NCBI GenBank assembly: GCA_963781025.1
Contig: CAWADU010000003.1
Span: forward strand, 372,001 to 436,000
Length of the DNA: 64,000 bases
Reading direction: 5' to 3'
Source of the DNA: Tardibacter sp963781025
Lineage (GTDB): Bacteria; Pseudomonadota; Alphaproteobacteria; Sphingomonadales; Sphingomonadaceae
Part shown: piece after piece, positions 35,304-43,575 of the stretch
Numbering within the stretch: the first letter of the stretch is position 1
How the letters are laid out: each line of letters begins with the position of its first letter
Program-made: the position numbers and the translations under genes
The notes under the pieces: generated by a model
Told to the model about the DNA's origin: nothing
Databases searched by the model: none
What the model saw: only the letters and a program-made list of their open reading frames with translations

Positions 35304-35792
35304 CTATTTCTGGAACTGGCTGATCCGCGCCCGTTCCTCTTCGGGAATAAGTCCCTCCAGCACCGCCCAGAACCCGGCCACTGCACCCTGACCGGCGCGG
35401 CTGTACGCCTCGGCCACCCGGGTTCGCAATTGGTCGAATAGCTCGCGCTCAAGCGCTGCGCCGGTCTTGCTCAGCCGCAGCAGGCGCTGACGGCGATCGC
35501 TGGCGCCGACCCGCGACTCAACCAGGCCGCGCTCCTGCAGATCATTGAGCACACGGCCCAGCGACTGCTTGGTAATCGACAGCAAGCCCAACAGATCGCT
35601 GACCGTCAGGTCTGGCGAACGGGCGATGAAGTAAAGCGCACGGTGGTGCGCGCGTCCAAGGCCTTGCTTTGCGAGCCTTTCGTCGATGGCGCGCGTCATT
35701 TGACTATAGCCGAAATAGAGCAATTCCACGCCGCGACGGATTTCCGGCTCGCGCAGGAAAAGGGGGGAAGCGGGGCGAAGTTGGTCAGCCAT
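35304..35792 (-). CDS. MarR-family transcriptional regulator
   Basis: 162 residues with a winged helix-turn-helix. The DNA-binding core is DLTVSDLLGLLSITKQSLGR, VLNDLQERGLVESRVGASDR with the wing RQRLLRLSKTGAALE, as in MarR proteins. It is divergent from ilvE with 86 bases between, so it may regulate ilvE or itself. Ligand unknown. Confidence 0.9.
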   Translation of the reverse strand: MADQLRPASPLFLREPEIRRGVELLYFGYSQMTRAIDERLAKQGLGRAHHRALYFIARSPDLTVSDLLGLLSITKQSLGRVLNDLQERGLVESRVGASDRRQRLLRLSKTGAALERELFDQLRTRVAEAYSRAGQGAVAGFWAVLEGLIPEEERARISQFQK

Positions 35793-35878
35793 ATTGACGT
35801 TTCTCGTGATAGCGGGCTAGGCGGATTTCGCGAAGACAAAATTTCAATGGCCCCGCAAGACGGGTTATGAGGCGTGTC

Positions 35879-36766
35879 ATGATTGAAGACCGGACCTATG
35901 ACGATCGCGATGGCTGGATCTGGTTTGACGGCAAGCTGGTGCCCTGGCGCGAAGCCAATGTGCACATCCTTACCCACGCGCTGCACTATGCGTCATCGGT
36001 GTTCGAAGGGCAGCGGCTGTACAGCGGCACGATCTTTCGCCTGTCGGACCACAGCCAGCGCCTGATCGAGTCGGCGAAGATTTTGGGGTTCGACTTGCCC
36101 TGGACGCGCGACCAGATCGACGCCGCCTGCAACGAGGTCGTCAAGGCGAATGGCCTGACCGACGGCTATGTCCGCCCCGTTGCCTGGCGCGGATCGGAAC
36201 AGATGGGCGTGTCGGCGCAAAAGACCAAGCCGCACATGGCGATCGCCGCCTGGGATTGGGGCGCCTATTTCGGCGCGGCGGCGGAAAAGGGGCTGCGGCT
36301 GGATATCGCGGAATATCGCCGCCCCGCGCCCTATACCGCGCCCGTCCATGCCAAGGCGGCTGGCCTTTACATGATCTGCACCATGTCGAAGCACAAGGCG
36401 GAGGCGCGGGGCTATAACGACGCGCTGATGTTCGACTGGCGCGGGCAGGTGGCCGAAGGCACCGGCGCGAACGCCTTTTTCATCAGGGACGGCGTTCTCC
36501 ACACGCCGACGCCAGACTGCTTCCTCAATGGGCTTACCCGGCAGACGGTGATCCAGCTCGCGAAGAAGCGCGGGATCGAGGTCATCGAACGCGCGATCTG
36601 GCCGGAGGAGCTTGCGGACTTCCAGCAGATGTTCCTGACGGGAAGCGCAGCCGAAGTAACGCCTGTGGTTTCCGCCGGGCCGTGGAACTTCGAGATCGGC
36701 GAGATAACCCGCACGATCCAGAAGGATTATGCCGATCATGTGCGGGGGCGGAAAAGCAATTCCTAG
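35879..36766 (+). CDS. ilvE: Branched-chain amino acid aminotransferase
   Basis: Fold type IV PLP aminotransferase, 295 residues, transferring amino groups to the keto acids of Val, Ile and Leu. The PLP lysine is Lys159 in APVHAKAAGLYMI, the same number as in E. coli IlvE. Other marks are THALHYASSVFEGQRLY, EGTGANAFFIRDGVLHTPTP and FLTGSAAEVTPVVSAGPW. ATG 35879 (GAGG 6 bases upstream) is preferred to ATG 35867. With leuBCD in the same window, leucine genes are scattered rather than in one operon. Confidence 0.93.
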   Translation: MIEDRTYDDRDGWIWFDGKLVPWREANVHILTHALHYASSVFEGQRLYSGTIFRLSDHSQRLIESAKILGFDLPWTRDQIDAACNEVVKANGLTDGYVRPVAWRGSEQMGVSAQKTKPHMAIAAWDWGAYFGAAAEKGLRLDIAEYRRPAPYTAPVHAKAAGLYMICTMSKHKAEARGYNDALMFDWRGQVAEGTGANAFFIRDGVLHTPTPDCFLNGLTRQTVIQLAKKRGIEVIERAIWPEELADFQQMFLTGSAAEVTPVVSAGPWNFEIGEITRTIQKDYADHVRGRKSNS

Positions 36767-36951
36767 GGCGGGGTCGCGCACGCCGCGACGGTGTTCACGG
36801 GATACTGAACCGGATTGGCATGACAAGCCGCTCCCAGGATAACGCTGCGGAGTAATTCGGGATCACCGCGCTTCAGGGCTTTTCCTCTCACAAACCGCCG
36901 CTATAAGGGCGGCTCACATCGCCGCCCCCTCCTGAATCGGGCGGCCTCTGC

Positions 36952-37026
36952 TGGGGCGTAGCCAAGCGGTAAGGCACCGGTTTTTGGTACCGGCATTCGC
37001 AGGTTCGATCCCTGCCGCCCCAGCCA
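36952..37026 (+). tRNA. tRNA-Gln (anticodon TTG)
   Basis: 75 bases including an encoded CCA end. The acceptor stem TGGGGCG pairs with CGCCCCA, the D-arm region is GCCAAGCGGTAAGGC, and the anticodon stem CCGGT/ACCGG holds the loop TTTTGGT with anticodon TTG. The T-arm is GCAGG-TTCGATC-CCTGC. All standard invariant bases are present. A TATAAG at 36902-36907 upstream could be part of its promoter. Confidence 0.97.
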
Positions 37027-37134
37027 GCTCCTGAACCTTCACACCTCATGCTGCTGGGCACGCTTCGGGCTGGTGTCGAACGCGGCGAAAGGCTAATTGT
37101 TAACATCAGGAGAGGCGCGGCGTTTCGCGGCCGC

Positions 37135-37434
37135 ATGTCGAAAGCACAACACCTCATGCCGAAGATGGAAAAACCGCGCCCGTCGCCGCCGGAAAAACCG
37201 TCTTCTGGAGATATCGATAACCTGTCGAAAAGGTTTATCGAGCAAGAAGGGCCCCGAAAGGACCCTGACTTGAAGCCCTGGAAACCAGATCACGACCCTG
37301 CTGCGCGCGCCGGCACCCCGCATCGCCTGCTCGGATCCCGCCGTCGGATCTCGTTCCTGTGGTGGGGCGTGGCCGCCCTGGTGAGCCTGGGTCTCTGGGC
37401 GCTGATCGTCTACGGCGTCATCCGCGTTTTCTGA
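37135..37434 (+). CDS. Small single-span membrane protein of unknown function
   Basis: About 99 residues. A Pro/Lys/Glu-rich, probably disordered N-terminus (KPRPSPPEKPSSGDIDNLSK, about residues 11-30) is followed by RLLGSRRRISFLWWGVAALV and one C-terminal membrane helix ending YGVIRVF. The basic RRR before the helix suggests an N-in orientation. The start is uncertain (ATG 37135, 37156 or 37165; the frame is open to 37048). I do not recognise a family. It lies between tRNA-Gln and galE. Confidence 0.55.
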   Translation: MSKAQHLMPKMEKPRPSPPEKPSSGDIDNLSKRFIEQEGPRKDPDLKPWKPDHDPAARAGTPHRLLGSRRRISFLWWGVAALVSLGLWALIVYGVIRVF

Positions 37435-37578
37435 CGCGCTTTTGGAATTTGGCGGGCCAGAGCTTCGGTCTGTCGCACCGGGCAAGTTTCTGAATTGATT
37501 TAATTTCCCTGCGCCATATGTTCTTGTGCATTGCACCATCGGCTTCCCGGATGGTGGCCATTCGCCAGGAAGTGGGGA

Positions 37579-38589
37579 ATGACAATGAATGACAAAACTG
37601 ACCAGAATATACTTGTTACAGGCGGTGCCGGGTACATTGGCAGCCACGCGGTCCTTGCGCTGAAGGATGAGGGCTATTCGGTCTGCGTGCTCGACGATCT
37701 GTCGACCGGATTCCGTAACGCAGTACCGCATGACGTGCGCCTTTTCATCGGCGACATCGGCGACCAGGCGCTTGTCGGTGAAATCATCCGGGACCGGAAG
37801 ATCGCCGCGATCATGCATTTCGCCGGCTCGATCATCGTCCCCGAATCGGTAGCCAATCCGCTCAAATATTACGATAACAACAGCGTCAGGAGCCGCAACC
37901 TGATCGAAGCCGCGGTGACGGGCGGGGTCCGGCACTTCGTCTTTTCGTCGACTGCCGCCGTTTATGGCGAACCCGATCAGATGCCCATTACGGAAGAGAC
38001 GCCGACCCGGCCGATCAATCCCTATGGCACATCCAAGCTGATGACCGAGTGGATGCTGCGCGACGTCGCCCAGGCGCATCCGTTCAATTTCGCGGCGCTT
38101 CGTTACTTCAATGTCGCCGGGGCCGATCCGGGCGGGCGCACCGGCCAGTCGACGGCGGGGGCGACCCATCTGATCAAGGTCGCGTCGGAAGTGGTCGCGG
38201 GAAAGCGGCCGGGGATCGCGGTCTTCGGCACCGACTATGACACGCGCGACGGCACCGCCATCCGCGACTATATCCATGTATCGGATCTGGCGTCCGCCCA
38301 TGTGCTTGCCCTGCGACGACTGATGGACGCGCCCGAGACGTCGTTGACGCTCAACTGCGGCTATGGTCGCGGCTTCACCGTTACTGAAGTGCTCGATGCG
38401 GTGGAGGCCGTAACCGGCGCATCGGTCAACCGCCGGTTGGAGGATCGCAGACCCGGCGATCCGGCAGCGCTGGTCGCCGACGTATCCAGGATAAAAGACG
38501 TGCTTGGCTGGGCGCCTGCCCATGACGAGCTGGCGGAAATTGTCACCCATGCCCTGGCCTGGGAACGGAAGCTGGGCTCGATCGCGTAG
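37579..38589 (+). CDS. galE: UDP-glucose 4-epimerase
   Basis: Short-chain dehydrogenase/reductase interconverting UDP-glucose and UDP-galactose, 336 residues. The NAD motif is TGGAGYIGSHAVLALKDEGY. The catalytic Ser is in FSSTAAVYGEPDQ, and Tyr149 and Lys153 are in NPYGTSK, matching E. coli GalE numbering. Start ATG 37579 follows GGAAG; a second ATG at 37585 is possible. It is the first gene at the EPS locus and probably supplies UDP-galactose for the polymer. Confidence 0.94.
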   Translation: MTMNDKTDQNILVTGGAGYIGSHAVLALKDEGYSVCVLDDLSTGFRNAVPHDVRLFIGDIGDQALVGEIIRDRKIAAIMHFAGSIIVPESVANPLKYYDNNSVRSRNLIEAAVTGGVRHFVFSSTAAVYGEPDQMPITEETPTRPINPYGTSKLMTEWMLRDVAQAHPFNFAALRYFNVAGADPGGRTGQSTAGATHLIKVASEVVAGKRPGIAVFGTDYDTRDGTAIRDYIHVSDLASAHVLALRRLMDAPETSLTLNCGYGRGFTVTEVLDAVEAVTGASVNRRLEDRRPGDPAALVADVSRIKDVLGWAPAHDELAEIVTHALAWERKLGSIA

Positions 38590-38604
38590 ACCGAACCCGT
38601 CCGC

Positions 38605-39870
38605 CTATTGCCCGGTTTTCTTCGCCGAAGCGCCGAAACTGACCTTTCCGGTAAGGCGAACGGTGTTCGCATCATAACGGTAGCTTGTCTGGTTTGAGCT
38701 TCGCATCTCGCGGAACGCCTCCAGCGTCACGGCATAGCGATCGACCGGTTTGTAGATGATGGCCGCGCTGGCGATCTTCAGGTTTTCCGTGCGCGCCGCA
38801 AGCGGGACAGGAGCCTCGACGTCATAGGAGAACCTCTGCCGCGTGAACTGAAGTCCGGCTTTCAGCGTGATGGCCGGGTTCAACTCTCCCTCGGCGCCGA
38901 AATTCACATAGTTCACGCGGACGGCGTCGGAATAAATGTAGCTTTCCGATTCGAGCCGACGGCCCGCGTCCAGCGTGAATTGGAGCGTGTCGCGGGGATT
39001 CCACCCGAATGTCGCCTGTGCGACCAACCCGCTGTAACCATTGTTGAAAATGGAACGGTCCTTGCGGTCGACATAGCCAATTTGTGCCTGCAGATTGCTG
39101 GCGACGCTGGGGGTGTATTGGAGAACGAGGTCCGCGCCGTTTTCGGTGTAGTCTTGTCGATAAGGCAAATTCACGCCGTTGACGGCGACAAGACTGTCAT
39201 TCATGCCCCGGCCTGTCGAGTGGGTGAATTGCAGCGCGACGATATTGTTCAATGGGGAATAATAGCCAAAGCCCAGCCGCAGGCCGAGGCGCCGGTAATC
39301 GCTGGATGAGATCGACGCGGCTGAATTGACGCTCCGTGTCAGGGATCCGCCGGCGACGACGCGCCAATCCGAAACGATGGTGGCGCTCGCCTCCGCGTTC
39401 AGCAGAGTCAGCGTCTGGATATTGCGGTTGGCGATCCTGACATCCGAGAAGGAGCTTAATCGCCGCTCTTGCTGGGCCTTGAGGCTGATGCCTACCGAGG
39501 GTCCGGTCTTCTTGACCACGCCGGCAAGGCTGTAGCCCGTGAAATCGAGATAGCTGTTGCGGCTGTACCAGTTCCGCGACGCGCTACCGGTGGCGCGCGC
39601 CTCAAGGTCGCCACTTTCGGCCTCGGCCGCCAATCCGGCCAGCGCGACATAGGACCAGTCCTTCGGCGATTGCCCGTCGGGTGCCGAAACGCCGTTGGCC
39701 GTGCGGAACAGATTGTCGTCATATTGCAATCGGCCTTCAGCATAAGGCGTGATTTCGGCGGCATGACCCGCCACCGGAAAGAGCAGGGCGAGGCACGCCA
39801 CCGCGAGGCCGATTTTTCCCATCGTTCTGCGGCTGCATCCACGCTGGGGCAGGATCATACCTCCCAGCAT
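38605..39870 (-). CDS. Outer-membrane beta-barrel protein of the EPS locus (EpsL-like)
   Basis: 421 residues. A signal peptide (MGKIGLAVACLALLFPVAGHA, after a 16-residue extension) is followed by about 380 residues of alternating polar and hydrophobic strands with short turns, as in barrel-forming EpsL/GumB-associated proteins (EITPYAEGRLQYDDNLFRTA, QLQ-type strands, final VRLTGKVSFGASAKK). AAGGAG at 7 bases before ATG 39870 supports the long start. No transport family is certain. Its place next to the priming and OPX genes suggests it forms the outer-membrane pore for the polymer. It is convergent with galE and divergent from the priming transferase. Confidence 0.75.
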   Translation of the reverse strand: MLGGMILPQRGCSRRTMGKIGLAVACLALLFPVAGHAAEITPYAEGRLQYDDNLFRTANGVSAPDGQSPKDWSYVALAGLAAEAESGDLEARATGSASRNWYSRNSYLDFTGYSLAGVVKKTGPSVGISLKAQQERRLSSFSDVRIANRNIQTLTLLNAEASATIVSDWRVVAGGSLTRSVNSAASISSSDYRRLGLRLGFGYYSPLNNIVALQFTHSTGRGMNDSLVAVNGVNLPYRQDYTENGADLVLQYTPSVASNLQAQIGYVDRKDRSIFNNGYSGLVAQATFGWNPRDTLQFTLDAGRRLESESYIYSDAVRVNYVNFGAEGELNPAITLKAGLQFTRQRFSYDVEAPVPLAARTENLKIASAAIIYKPVDRYAVTLEAFREMRSSNQTSYRYDANTVRLTGKVSFGASAKKTGQ

Positions 39871-40334
39871 GATGTGCTCCTTGCGACGACGTCATCATTA
39901 ATCAGCGCAGAATGCCTAAATATTATTGCAACGCAACATGCCATCGGGAGGAATCCATCGCAGGGCCCGGAACCTCGAAAGAAGTGGGCCGTGTTAATAT
40001 TTATGAACGTTGCCAAGGAATTAAAGGTTAACAAAGCGACTTGCGGCCAACCGCTTCTTTGATCGGCCAGTCTGACTTGACAGGGTACATTTTGCGACGC
40101 ACAAATTATGCAATTCGGACGAGGAGTTAACACTTCGATCCGGGTATCAGATCGGTAGACGCGAACCGTGTTTACTCGGGGGTGGATGGGCATTGTTGGG
40201 AAGATATTCAGATTGGCCTTTTGCAGCCGATCTGTCTGACTTGATGTTTTGGGTTCGCCCCTGATCAGAAGAATCACTGGCGGCCATCACGGATGAGGGT
40301 GCGTCTGGTAGCTGAAGTAGCCGATGGAGTGGTT
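39871..40334. other. Long AT-richer intergenic region between the two divergent EPS gene sets
   Basis: 464 bases without a convincing gene, the longest gap in the window. It should hold promoters for the leftward barrel gene and the rightward priming-transferase operon. TTGACA at 40077-40082 is a possible -35 for the rightward side, but no good -10 is 16-18 bases away. An 11-base direct repeat, GTCTGACTTGA, occurs at 40070 and 40234. Two open frames through it (39855-40277 leftward, 39469-40062 rightward) have no recognisable protein features. Confidence 0.6.
40070..40244 (+). repeat. 11-base direct repeat GTCTGACTTGA in the EPS promoter region
   Basis: Identical copies lie at 40070-40080 and 40234-40244, 164 bases apart start to start. 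Both are on the same strand and upstream of the ExoY-like gene. They could be regulator sites; chance occurrence in 464 bases is possible but not very likely for 11 bases. Confidence 0.35.
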
Positions 40335-41132
40335 ATGTCTCTGGAGACCTTGCCGAGAACGCCCGTCTTCGAAGGTTCTGACGTTTACATTGCCATTGAT
40401 GCGCTCGATATGGACGAGGTCGCCGCGCCGCCGACAATTCCAGGCGTGGTAACGGCGTCAGGGCATCACACCCCGCCATCCGTGCCCGGAGCGATGGATG
40501 GGGCGGCGAAACGCCCGTTCGTGTCAAGGGCGGCATTTCGGCTGTTCGACATCGTCATCGCTTCGATTGCGCTTGTCGTGTTCCTGCCGCTTTTCGCACT
40601 TCTTGTCCTTGCCATGTCCTTCAGCAGCCGTGGCCCGATCATGTTCGCGCATCAGCGGGTCGGACGTTTTGGGAAAATGTTCCCCTGCCTGAAGTTCAGG
40701 ACGATGCGGGTCGATGCGGACCAGGTGCTGGCTGAACTGCTTGCCGCGTCGCCCGCCGCGCGCGCTGAATGGGATCGCGATTTCAAGCTCCGCGACGATC
40801 CCCGGATCACGCCGATCGGCGGCCTGCTGCGCAAGACGAGTCTGGATGAGCTCCCGCAGCTCCTGAATGTCCTTGCCGGTCACATGAGCATTGTCGGGCC
40901 GCGTCCGATCGTACCGGGCGAGATCGAGCGCTATGGCGAGTTTTTCGCTGATTATTGTTCGGTCCGCCCCGGCCTGACGGGCCTGTGGCAGGTGAGCGGC
41001 AGGAACGATGTGTCCTACGACGAACGGGTACAGATGGATGTTTTCTATGCCCGAGCCAAATCGGTGTTGTTCGATATGTCGATTATCGCCAGGACGGTTC
41101 CCGCGGTGGTCATGGCCAGAGGCTCCTACTAG
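40335..41132 (+). CDS. ExoY-like undecaprenyl-phosphate sugar phosphotransferase (priming enzyme)
   Basis: 265 residues of the bacterial sugar transferase family that puts the first sugar phosphate on undecaprenyl phosphate. A single membrane helix (FDIVIASIALVVFLPLFALL) replaces the five-helix N-terminus of WbaP/WcaJ, so it is of the short ExoY type. The catalytic core has LKFRTMRVDADQVL, LRKTSLDELPQLLNVLAGHM, SIVGPRPIVPGEIERYG and RPGLTGLWQVSGRND, with the Asp-Glu of LDELPQ. ATG 40335 is chosen from GGAG 5 bases upstream. The first sugar is likely galactose or glucose; the sequence does not decide. Confidence 0.92.
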   Translation: MSLETLPRTPVFEGSDVYIAIDALDMDEVAAPPTIPGVVTASGHHTPPSVPGAMDGAAKRPFVSRAAFRLFDIVIASIALVVFLPLFALLVLAMSFSSRGPIMFAHQRVGRFGKMFPCLKFRTMRVDADQVLAELLAASPAARAEWDRDFKLRDDPRITPIGGLLRKTSLDELPQLLNVLAGHMSIVGPRPIVPGEIERYGEFFADYCSVRPGLTGLWQVSGRNDVSYDERVQMDVFYARAKSVLFDMSIIARTVPAVVMARGSY

Positions 41133-41195
41133 GCGGGAGCCTCGTCGCCGCTCGATCGGCGGGACGGCATAAGCAGCCGTCGGGAAAGTATCGTT

Positions 41196-42167
41196 TTGAA
41201 CAGGCTGATCAAAATCTTGATGCAATTGCGGGCTTATTTTCGTCGCGGCGTTCAGGGGGCAGCGCGTTCCGTCCTGGCGCTGCGGTTTTGCGTGCTGGCC
41301 TTGCTCGCCTTCCATCCAGCCCAGGCCCAAACTCCGGTAGGGGCTCCGGCACAGGCTCAAACTCCCGGACAGGCCCAAACTCCCGGACAGGCTCAAACTC
41401 CCGGACAGGCCCAAACTCCGGCCCAGCCAATCCAGGTCCAACCGCTTGCCGGTTATCGGATCGGCCCCGGCGACGTGCTCAACATAGCCGTTTACCGCGC
41501 GCCGGACCTGCAAACCACGACGCGGGTGTCCGAGCAGGGCACCATCGTCATGGCGCCGCTTGGCGAGGTGGAGGTCGCGGGCCTGACCCCCAGCCAGACG
41601 GGCCAGCGGATTGCCAGCGCACTGAAGGCGCAGGGCGTGTTCCTGCAGCCTTCGGTCAATGTGCTGGTGACCGAATATCGCAGCAAGACCGTGGCCGTGC
41701 TGGGCGCAGTATCGAAGCCCGGCGAAATCATCCTCGACAAATCGAATCTCACGATCGCGGATGTGCTGGCCCGCGCAGGCGCGACTTTCGGGTCGGGCGC
41801 GATGATCGTCACCGTCATCGGACAGCGGGACGGTCAGCCCAGCCGCGAGGAATTCAGGGTTGCGGACCTGATTTCGGGGGGGCGCGACAGGCCGGTCCGG
41901 CCGGGCGAGCAGATTTTTCTTCAGGAGGCGCCCTCGTTCTACATTTCGGGGCAGGTCACGCGTGCGGGCGCCTATCCCGTGTCGCCCGGCATGACCGTCG
42001 GGCAGGCGATCGCGGTTGGTGGCGGGTTGACGCCGCGGGGCAGCCTCTCGCGCATCGAGGTTACGCGCAAGGACGCTTCAGGCACGCCGATCAAGGTGTC
42101 GTCTGTGAAGCAGGACACGCCGGTGGTCGCGGGCGATCTCATCAACGTCGGCGCGAGGTGGTTCTGA
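41196..42167 (+). CDS. Polysaccharide export protein, short OPX type, with hexapeptide repeats
   Basis: 323 residues. A signal peptide (RFCVLALLAFHPAQA) without a lipobox is followed by an N-terminal stretch of QAQTPG repeats. The PES domain is YRIGPGDVLNIAVYRAPDLQ, VSEQGTIVMAPLGEVEVAGL, and one or two SLBB domains follow (VLGAVSKPGEIILDKSNLTI, YISGQVTRAGAYPVSPGMTV). It lacks the C-terminal hydrophobic helix of Wza, so it cannot span the outer membrane as Wza does; the beta-barrel protein upstream may be its partner. Start TTG 41196 (GGAAAG upstream) or ATG 41220. Confidence 0.88.
   Translation: MNRLIKILMQLRAYFRRGVQGAARSVLALRFCVLALLAFHPAQAQTPVGAPAQAQTPGQAQTPGQAQTPGQAQTPAQPIQVQPLAGYRIGPGDVLNIAVYRAPDLQTTTRVSEQGTIVMAPLGEVEVAGLTPSQTGQRIASALKAQGVFLQPSVNVLVTEYRSKTVAVLGAVSKPGEIILDKSNLTIADVLARAGATFGSGAMIVTVIGQRDGQPSREEFRVADLISGGRDRPVRPGEQIFLQEAPSFYISGQVTRAGAYPVSPGMTVGQAIAVGGGLTPRGSLSRIEVTRKDASGTPIKVSSVKQDTPVVAGDLINVGARWF
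41352..41423 (+). repeat. Four tandem 18-bp units encoding QAQTPG in the OPX gene
   Basis: CAGGCTCAAACTCCCGGA and close variants (T/C at the sixth base) repeat at 41352, 41370, 41388 and 41406, the last ending in GCC. They sit right after the signal peptide, encode a Gln/Pro-rich linker, and are in frame, so copy-number changes would lengthen or shorten the linker without breaking the gene. Confidence 0.9.
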
Positions 42168-42183
42168 TGGCGAGGGCCGCGCC

Positions 42184-43575
42184 ATGACTTTCGTGCAGTT
42201 CTTCCGGCTGCTGAAGGCGCGCTGGCTTATGCTGGCCGGCGGCGCGGCGTTGGGGCTGTTGCTTGCCTTTCTTTGGGTGTTATTCACCGAAACGAGCTAT
42301 CAGGCGACAGCACAGGTGCTGGTCGACGTCCGCGCGCCCGAAACGCTTGGCAGCCAGTCCTCGGCGGCCGAGCAGCTTGCTCCCGATTATCTGTCGACCC
42401 AGACGGATATTTTGCGGAGCGAGCGGGTGCGGCTGAAGATTGTCGAAAAGCTGGGGCTCGCGAAGGAACCCAAGGCACGCGCCGACTATCGGAGCGCCGC
42501 TACTAAAGGGTCGATCGAACACTTTCTGGCAGCCCGCCTCGCAGCGGGTCTGCAACTGGTGCCGGCGACATCGTCCCGCGTGATTTCGATCAACTATTCG
42601 GCCCCCGATCCGGCCTATGCGGCGCGCGTGGCCAACGCCTTTGCCGAGGCTTATCGCGACATTAGCGTATCCCTGCTCGTCGAGCCGGCGCGCCTATCCG
42701 CCGACTGGTACCAGAGTCGGGCCGACGAGGTGCAGAAGGATTTGCGCGCCGCCCAGGCCAGGCTGTCCGCCCGGCAGCAGGCGCTTGGCGTTTCGGCGGA
42801 CGCGGACCAGACCGATGCCGATGTCGCGAGACTGGCCGGTTTGTCCAGTCAATTGGCGCAGGCACAAGCCGAACGCGCGACGACGGGTGCGCGGACAGGC
42901 AGTGGCGCGCTGCCCGATGCAATGTCCAGCCCCGTCATCCAGGGGATCCAGAGCGAGCTTGCGAAGCTGGAGGCGCAGCGCCAGCAGCTTGCGAAGTTCG
43001 CGGGGCCAAACAACATCGACATGGTCCAGCTGAACAGCCAGATCGGCGCGCTGAGGCAGCAGCTTGCGGCGCAGCGGGCGCTCATCTCGCGAACGGCGTC
43101 GGCGTCTGCCACACAGAGCGCCGCCACCGTCAGCGCCCTGTCCAAAGCTGTTGCCGACCAGCGTGCACGCGTTATCGAGGCGCGCAACAACCGCAGCGAG
43201 CTTGCCTTGCTTCAAGGGGATGTGGACAATCTGAAGCGAACATATGAGCAGATCGTTTCGCGACGGGCGCAGCTTGGCATCATGGGCGAGGGTATCCAGA
43301 CCAACGTCGCCATTCTTTCGGCCGCGACCGCGCCGGACGAACCCGCCTGGCCCCGGCCGTTGCTAATGTTGGCTTTGGGGATGGTGTTCGGCGCAATCAT
43401 CGGTGGCGCAGCAGCGGTGTTCATCGAATTGTCCGATCAGCGGGTGCGCAGCGCCGACGATCATGAAACCTGGCTCGGCATCCCCAATCTGGGCGCCATT
43501 TGCGCAGGCGCGCCGTCGCAATCGCAGATCGGTGCGGCGCTGAGACGTTATTTGCCACGACCGGGAGCAGCATGA
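42184..43575 (+). CDS. Polysaccharide co-polymerase / chain-length determinant (Wzc membrane part, EpsF-like)
   Basis: 463 residues, Wzz domain with membrane helices near residues 15-35 (LMLAGGAALGLLLAFLWVLF) and around 390-410 (LLMLALGMVFGAIIGGAAAVF). A long periplasmic coiled coil lies between them (QSELAKLEAQRQQLAKFAG and neighbours). There is no kinase domain; that is supplied by the next gene, whose ATG overlaps this stop. Regulates polymer length and couples synthesis with export through the OPX protein. The split layout is like EpsF/EpsG of methylotrophs. Confidence 0.9.
   Translation: MTFVQFFRLLKARWLMLAGGAALGLLLAFLWVLFTETSYQATAQVLVDVRAPETLGSQSSAAEQLAPDYLSTQTDILRSERVRLKIVEKLGLAKEPKARADYRSAATKGSIEHFLAARLAAGLQLVPATSSRVISINYSAPDPAYAARVANAFAEAYRDISVSLLVEPARLSADWYQSRADEVQKDLRAAQARLSARQQALGVSADADQTDADVARLAGLSSQLAQAQAERATTGARTGSGALPDAMSSPVIQGIQSELAKLEAQRQQLAKFAGPNNIDMVQLNSQIGALRQQLAAQRALISRTASASATQSAATVSALSKAVADQRARVIEARNNRSELALLQGDVDNLKRTYEQIVSRRAQLGIMGEGIQTNVAILSAATAPDEPAWPRPLLMLALGMVFGAIIGGAAAVFIELSDQRVRSADDHETWLGIPNLGAICAGAPSQSQIGAALRRYLPRPGAA

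Noticed and set aside
39855..40277. 140-codon leftward frame in the EPS intergenic region
   Set aside because: No motif, no clear ribosome site, and it overlaps the start of the barrel gene.
41352..41423. Possible CRISPR-like repeat
   Set aside because: The units are contiguous, have no spacers and lie in frame inside a signal-peptide protein.
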